Of a DNA stretch of 64,000 bases, positions 60,497 to 64,000 are shown in pieces. This stretch comes from Sulfolobales archaeon (GTDB lineage Archaea; Thermoproteota; Thermoprotei_A; Sulfolobales; NBVN01): NCBI GenBank assembly GCA_026419835.1, contig JAOAKQ010000002.1:206015-270014 (forward strand), written 5' to 3'. The notes under the pieces were generated by a model, which saw only the letters and a program-made list of their open reading frames with translations, did not search any database and was not told the origin of the DNA. Both the position numbers and the translations under genes were made by a program. The number at the start of each line of letters is the position of its first letter. Position 1 is the first letter of the stretch.

Positions 60497-60847
60497 TCAC
60501 ATCTTCTCTATGCCTATGATTTTAGCTAGGTCGTAGATGACCGGGGGTTTCCAGTAGTCTAAGGATATGGACTTGACTATTCCGATCACGTACACGACGA
60601 GGAGGGCTAGAGATATCAGTGCGTTGAGAATCCGACCTACTATAGGTATTAGCGATAAGATCGACACCACTATTGTGGATAGTATTGCGACGATGAAAAA
60701 GGATATAGAGAGATAGGCCCAGTACTTAGCGTAGCGATACGTAGGCTTGAGTGCTAAGGTAATTACAGCACCAACCACTGAGAGTAGCCAAGCTATTAAT
60801 CCCCAGACCTTCTCCTCTTCAGGTACTGCGCTCCCAGCTTTGGCCAT
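60497..60847 (-). CDS. Small three-helix membrane protein (DUF4870-like)
   Basis: A 116-aa membrane protein. The track start (60991) is too early; ATG 60847 is preceded by 'ggtggga' 6-8 bases upstream and a TATA-like 'attatttaa'. 'VWGLIAWLLSVVGAVITLAL', 'FIVAILSTIVVSILSLI' and 'ISLALLVVYVIGIVKSI' are membrane helices, resembling DUF4870/DUF996-type proteins. Function unknown. Confidence 0.7.
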   Translation of the reverse strand: MAKAGSAVPEEEKVWGLIAWLLSVVGAVITLALKPTYRYAKYWAYLSISFFIVAILSTIVVSILSLIPIVGRILNALISLALLVVYVIGIVKSISLDYWKPPVIYDLAKIIGIEKM

Positions 60848-60956
60848 ATTTATTCCCACCAATAGATATGGGTTTAGCTTAAATAATCGTGCGTATAGCA
60901 CGTGCTCCAAGTGTGTAAATAGTGGAGTAGACGTAGCTGTGAACGTGGCGGCGGCT

Positions 60957-61997
60957 CTACAGCTCTCTGTATATAGAGAGTAGTATGTCAACCAGCGACT
61001 TTTTACTTAGAGAACTAGGTAAACTAGCGAAGCGCACTTTCTCGTATTCTTCTGCGAGAGTTTTGAATGCGTAGAGTACGCGCCTATTTGAAAGTTCCTT
61101 CTCTAATCTAGCCAAGTACTCTCTATGAGTTTCCCACGGTTCGATTGCCGCAACTTTAGACAAGATATCCACGGCGGTCCAATACGCAGAAATGGCGTCT
61201 TCCGGAAATCTAAGATTTGAAACTGCGAGGTCTATAGTTCGGAGAGCTCTTCTCACGAACGCTGGGTAGCGCGAGCGGGAGTTTAGGATGTGTACGAAGA
61301 AAACTGCGAGAGGTAGAAGCACCGCGACTACGGCGGATACTACTACCAGCCCGGGAGCTTCGTATATCTTAACGAAGAGTGCTCTAGCGCCTCGCACATC
61401 TAGTAAACTAGGCTCTGGGAGGGGTTTGAGTTGAGTTCTCGAGAACATTGAGGCGGCTTCTTCTATAGCCCTCCTAACGTTCTCAGTTGTTTTAGAGTCT
61501 TCAACGTACTCAGCTCTAAACTCATTTACTACGTACCCCATCAGCACTAGGTATTCTACACTACTTAACTCACCGCTCATATAGAGTTCGTTCAGCACTC
61601 TAACCAGGTCACTCACGTTTCTACTAGGCGGAGCAACTGCCTCGACTTTTGCTATGAGATCCTTCGGGATCCCCCTAGATATACCGAAGACTACTTCTAG
61701 AACTAGCGAGAGCTTCTCGTCGACGTGCCTGAGCTTACTGATGAGTCTCATGAGAACGTCTTCGCTTCTCACGGCGGATTTCTCTATACTGGCTAGTCCG
61801 TACTTCTTCACGCTATCTAAGATCTCCGTGAGAGCCGCGATTTCTTGCTTAGTCCAGACGTCGCCGTAGTTAGATAGCCTCAGCTGAAAGTCTGGAGTGT
61901 GCTTCTCGAGGCTGGAGCTAGCTGCAGCTGGGGTAGCTGAGATCGGTAGCACTAGAAGAAAGAGAAAACACAGCTGAACCGCTAAGGCGCTACCCAT
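60957..61997 (-). CDS. Membrane protein with C-terminal DUF4129-like domain
   Basis: A 346-aa protein with a signal peptide (about 1-27, ending AAAS), an external helical region (40-210), one membrane helix (about 218-240) and a cytoplasmic C-terminal ~90 residues ('AYWTAVDILSKVAAIEPWETHREYLARLEKELSNRRVLYAFKTLAEEYEKVRFA') matching DUF4129. That domain usually travels with MoxR ATPase, DUF58 and transglutaminase genes, which are absent here. The role is unknown. Confidence 0.7.
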   Translation of the reverse strand: MGSALAVQLCFLFLLVLPISATPAAASSSLEKHTPDFQLRLSNYGDVWTKQEIAALTEILDSVKKYGLASIEKSAVRSEDVLMRLISKLRHVDEKLSLVLEVVFGISRGIPKDLIAKVEAVAPPSRNVSDLVRVLNELYMSGELSSVEYLVLMGYVVNEFRAEYVEDSKTTENVRRAIEEAASMFSRTQLKPLPEPSLLDVRGARALFVKIYEAPGLVVVSAVVAVLLPLAVFFVHILNSRSRYPAFVRRALRTIDLAVSNLRFPEDAISAYWTAVDILSKVAAIEPWETHREYLARLEKELSNRRVLYAFKTLAEEYEKVRFASLPSSLSKKSLVDILLSIYREL

Positions 61998-62077
61998 GGC
62001 TAAGTCCTCTACCCAGGAAAACTCTGCGTACTAGCTAATATTGGTACCTAAGTACTAGCGGGGTTAGCGGAATTGCG

Positions 62078-62926
62078 TCAGCTTTTCGATAGATCCGCCA
62101 CAGCTTTAGGTACTACATTGAGGCTCTCTACCTTCGCACCTCTTCTAAGAGCTACTAGCTCAGCCCCAACACTTACCGCTATCTCCTCCGGTGTATCGGC
62201 CCCTATGTCTAGACCTATAGGTCCTCTCAATCTTCTAGCTAGATCGTCCGGGCTGAAGCCTTCCGAAGCAAGCTTCTTAACGAACTCATAGACCTTTCTC
62301 CTACTTCCGAGCAGCCAAACAGCTTCCGCACCACTCTTCAGGGACTCCTTAGTGAATACGTAGTCCGCCTCTATATCTCCGTAAACGATGAATACGTAGT
62401 CCCTCTTTCTAACCGCCTCCCCTATTTTACTCGCTAGCTCCTCTACGGAGCCTATGAAAACGGAGGACACGCCGGCATCTCTAGCAATTCTCTCAGATTC
62501 AGTACTGGTATCTAGTGCGACTACATCGAATCCCAGAAGCTTCAGAATAGACACTAGAGGTCTCCCCACATTCCCTAAGCCAACTACTACAGCTCTCGGT
62601 ACTGGCGTGAAGACATCTATGAAGACCCAGAGAACCCCGCCGCATATAAGCCCCGTTTCCTTAGCCCCCTCTACTGGTTTATCCGTGAAGGAGTACTTGA
62701 CTAGCCTCGACCTACCTTCCAAAATAGCTTTAACGGCGTCCGAGACGAGCTCAGCTTCGAAAACCCCGCCACCAATAGTTCCAAATCTGCGGCCGTCTTC
62801 TCCAACAACCATTCTAGCGCCAACATCCCTCGGAGCTGAACCTTCCTTATGTACTATCTCACATAGAGCGACCCTCATTCCCTTCTTCAGGTATTCGAGC
62901 ATTGCGGAAATAAGGAGCTCATCCAT
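62078..62926 (-). CDS. XdhC/CoxI-family maturation protein
   Basis: A 282-aa protein of the XdhC family, which binds and sulfurates the molybdenum cofactor for xanthine dehydrogenase or CO dehydrogenase. 'VALCEIVHKEGSAPRDVGARMVVGEDGRRFGTIGGGVFEAELV' (residues 18-60) is the XdhC N-terminal signature; the middle has a Rossmann-like 'AVVVGLGNVGRPLVSILKLLGFDVVALDTSTES', and the C-terminal 'RGPIGLDIGADTPEEIAVSVGAELVALRRG' is typical. It points to a Mo hydroxylase elsewhere. 56 bp from the next gene. Confidence 0.9.
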   Translation of the reverse strand: MDELLISAMLEYLKKGMRVALCEIVHKEGSAPRDVGARMVVGEDGRRFGTIGGGVFEAELVSDAVKAILEGRSRLVKYSFTDKPVEGAKETGLICGGVLWVFIDVFTPVPRAVVVGLGNVGRPLVSILKLLGFDVVALDTSTESERIARDAGVSSVFIGSVEELASKIGEAVRKRDYVFIVYGDIEADYVFTKESLKSGAEAVWLLGSRRKVYEFVKKLASEGFSPDDLARRLRGPIGLDIGADTPEEIAVSVGAELVALRRGAKVESLNVVPKAVADLSKS

Positions 62927-62981
62927 GGATTTAACCCTCGATACGAAACTGGTTTAGAGTTCGCGCTGGGGCATGCCGCAG

Positions 62982-64000
62982 CTACCTCAGCGGCCTTCCG
63001 AGCGGTTTATCTACTACGATAGCCCCTCCATCGACAACCATCTCTCCTCTAAGAAGCACCTTGTCCACCCTCCCCCTCAGCTTTCGACCTACGTACGGCG
63101 TAAGCTTGTGCTTATATTCGAGAGACTCCTTTGAAACTACGTACTCGGCGGATGGGTCTACGGCAACTATATCAGCATCAGCACCCGGGAGCAGTGAGCC
63201 TTTCACCGGGTACAGGCCGAAGATCTTAGCTGGCTTCTCGGAGCACAGCTCGGCGACCTTTGTTACAGGTATAGCTCCTTCGAGAGCCGAAGTCATCATC
63301 AGCGGGACTAGGTGCTGTATTGAGGTCGCACCAGCGGCAGCCTTCGAGAACTCCACCATCTTCTCGTACTCAGCGTGCGGTGCGTGGTCCGTTGCTACGA
63401 CATCTACGAGTCCGCTGGCGACCGCTCTCCAGAGCTTCGCTCTGTTCTTAGAGTCCCTCACGGGTGGGTTGACCTTGATTAGAGTGCCCAGCTCGCCGCG
63501 CTCTTCGTAATCAAAGAAGAGGTGCGTTGGTGTAACCTCTACGTAGACCTCGGCCGGACCTCTTCTAGACTTCCTAATTGTCTTCAGAGCCGACGCGGTG
63601 CCCAGGTGCGCTATGTAAGCTCTACCACCTACGGCTTCAGCGATCGATGCTATGTACTCGATACTGAGTTCTTCGCAGAGCGGCGGTCTAGCGTCGTTAT
63701 GCGCTTTCAAGCCATCTCTTCCTTCAGCTAGGACCCTGGAGGTGAAGAACTCAACGCACTCCCTATTCTCCGCGTGGAAAACAACCGTGAAGCCGAGTTT
63801 TCTAGATAGCTCGAGCGCTGTGTAGATCGTTTTAAAGCTCGGCGGGGGTAGGTTACCGGTTGTTTGAGCCATGAACGCCTTAAACCCCACCGCGCCGCTC
63901 TTCACTAACTCCACGATATTCGACTCCACATCACCACCGTAGTCGTAGAGAACTGCGTACAGTGCGAAGTCTACGTAAGACTTCCCGGAGAGAAGGGACT
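62982..64000 (-). CDS. Dihydroorotase/allantoinase-family amidohydrolase (5' end outside window)
   Basis: Minus-strand gene cut by the window end: the frame stays open from GTG 63929 to base 64000. Seen are 'AVGFKAFMAQTTGNLPP' with the carbamylated-Lys candidate, 'VVFHAENREC', 'YIAHLGTASALKTIR', 'TPTHLFFDYEE', 'VATDHAPHA' and 'PGADADIVAVDPSAEYVVSKE'. These metal-site motifs fit the dihydroorotase/allantoinase/hydantoinase group; proximity to XdhC leans toward purine catabolism (allantoinase) but is not decisive. The N-terminal HxH is outside the window. Confidence 0.85.
   Translation of the reverse strand, partial: SLLSGKSYVDFALYAVLYDYGGDVESNIVELVKSGAVGFKAFMAQTTGNLPPPSFKTIYTALELSRKLGFTVVFHAENRECVEFFTSRVLAEGRDGLKAHNDARPPLCEELSIEYIASIAEAVGGRAYIAHLGTASALKTIRKSRRGPAEVYVEVTPTHLFFDYEERGELGTLIKVNPPVRDSKNRAKLWRAVASGLVDVVATDHAPHAEYEKMVEFSKAAAGATSIQHLVPLMMTSALEGAIPVTKVAELCSEKPAKIFGLYPVKGSLLPGADADIVAVDPSAEYVVSKESLEYKHKLTPYVGRKLRGRVDKVLLRGEMVVDGGAIVVDKPLGRPLR

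Noticed and set aside
1-64000. CRISPR arrays, insertion sequences, rRNA, prophage
   Set aside because: No repeated-spacer arrays, transposase genes, rRNA-like segments or phage genes were seen on reading.

Overview
This 64 kb window is a chromosomal segment of a thermophilic crenarchaeote (Thermoproteota), probably related to Desulfurococcales. The genus cannot be fixed from sequence alone. The lineage markers are archaeal RpoL, TFS, PCNA, PriS, Cdc48, an ESCRT-III/CdvB-like protein, RNase P Rpr2, ADP-forming acetyl-CoA synthetase alpha, a cyclic-2,3-diphosphoglycerate synthetase-type GTPase, archaeal inositol-phosphate synthase, two intron-bearing tRNA genes and arginine codons biased to AGA/AGG. 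Genes are packed tightly with 4-nt overlaps. First genes of transcription units mostly have a TATA box just upstream and little leader; internal genes often carry a GGTG/GGAGGTG Shine-Dalgarno.

Layout. 1-2.6 kb: TldE/PmbA C-terminus (cut by the window edge), a DUF2067-like gene, rpoL, a small unknown and tfs. 2.6-8.1 kb (minus): phosphate uptake, reading AbrB-PhoU regulator, then pstS-pstC-pstA-pstB-phoU. 8.3-17.9 kb: a fused TRAP permease, a decayed region with a pentapeptide-repeat-like fragment, a membrane-anchored Lon-like protease, a YjjX/DUF84 NTPase, acdA, a coiled-coil surface protein, a newly recognised 53-aa ORF and inositol-phosphate synthase. 17.9-25.4 kb: PadR regulator, an unknown, a COG1856-like radical SAM protein, PCNA, PriS, carbamate kinase, FeoA, a type-2 (methanogen-type) seryl-tRNA synthetase and a coiled-coil/RHH protein. 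25.5-36.9 kb: B3/B4-domain protein with a Cys-containing winged-helix protein, an orphan ABC ATPase, HisC-like aminotransferase, tRNA-Tyr, CysRS-ThiL, Cdc48 with two small unknowns, a phosphoribosyltransferase, ESCRT-III-like protein and a single ChrA domain. 37.2-45.1 kb: split core-methionine-synthase operon with a MetF-like gene, an MBL hydrolase, an oxidoreductase, cDPG synthetase and a radical SAM protein. 45.1-53.2 kb: MoaB, a MIP18-type Fe-S factor, D-aminoacylase, a class V aminotransferase, upp-rpr2, btpA-pfkB and AMMECR1. 53.3-64 kb: tRNA-Glu, a hydroxyacid dehydrogenase, two unknowns, a hairpin-rich noncoding stretch, the four-gene cytosolic sulfhydrogenase operon (hydBGDA), DUF4870/DUF4129-like membrane proteins, XdhC and a dihydroorotase/allantoinase-family enzyme (cut by the edge).

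The most interesting pattern is that four genes have no usable ATG/GTG/TTG start and instead appear to begin at ATA or ATT: hydB, cdc48, the radical SAM gene at 18.7 kb and the 53-aa ORF after inositol-phosphate synthase. hydB has 152 obviously coding codons upstream of the first canonical start, and its ATT has a well-spaced Shine-Dalgarno. Other leads are perfect palindromes in the Ino1/PadR divergent promoter and at a winged-helix gene promoter, a 16-bp-stem hairpin upstream of the type-2 serS, and two adjacent perfect hairpins upstream of the hydrogenase operon. No CRISPR array, insertion sequence or rRNA was seen.
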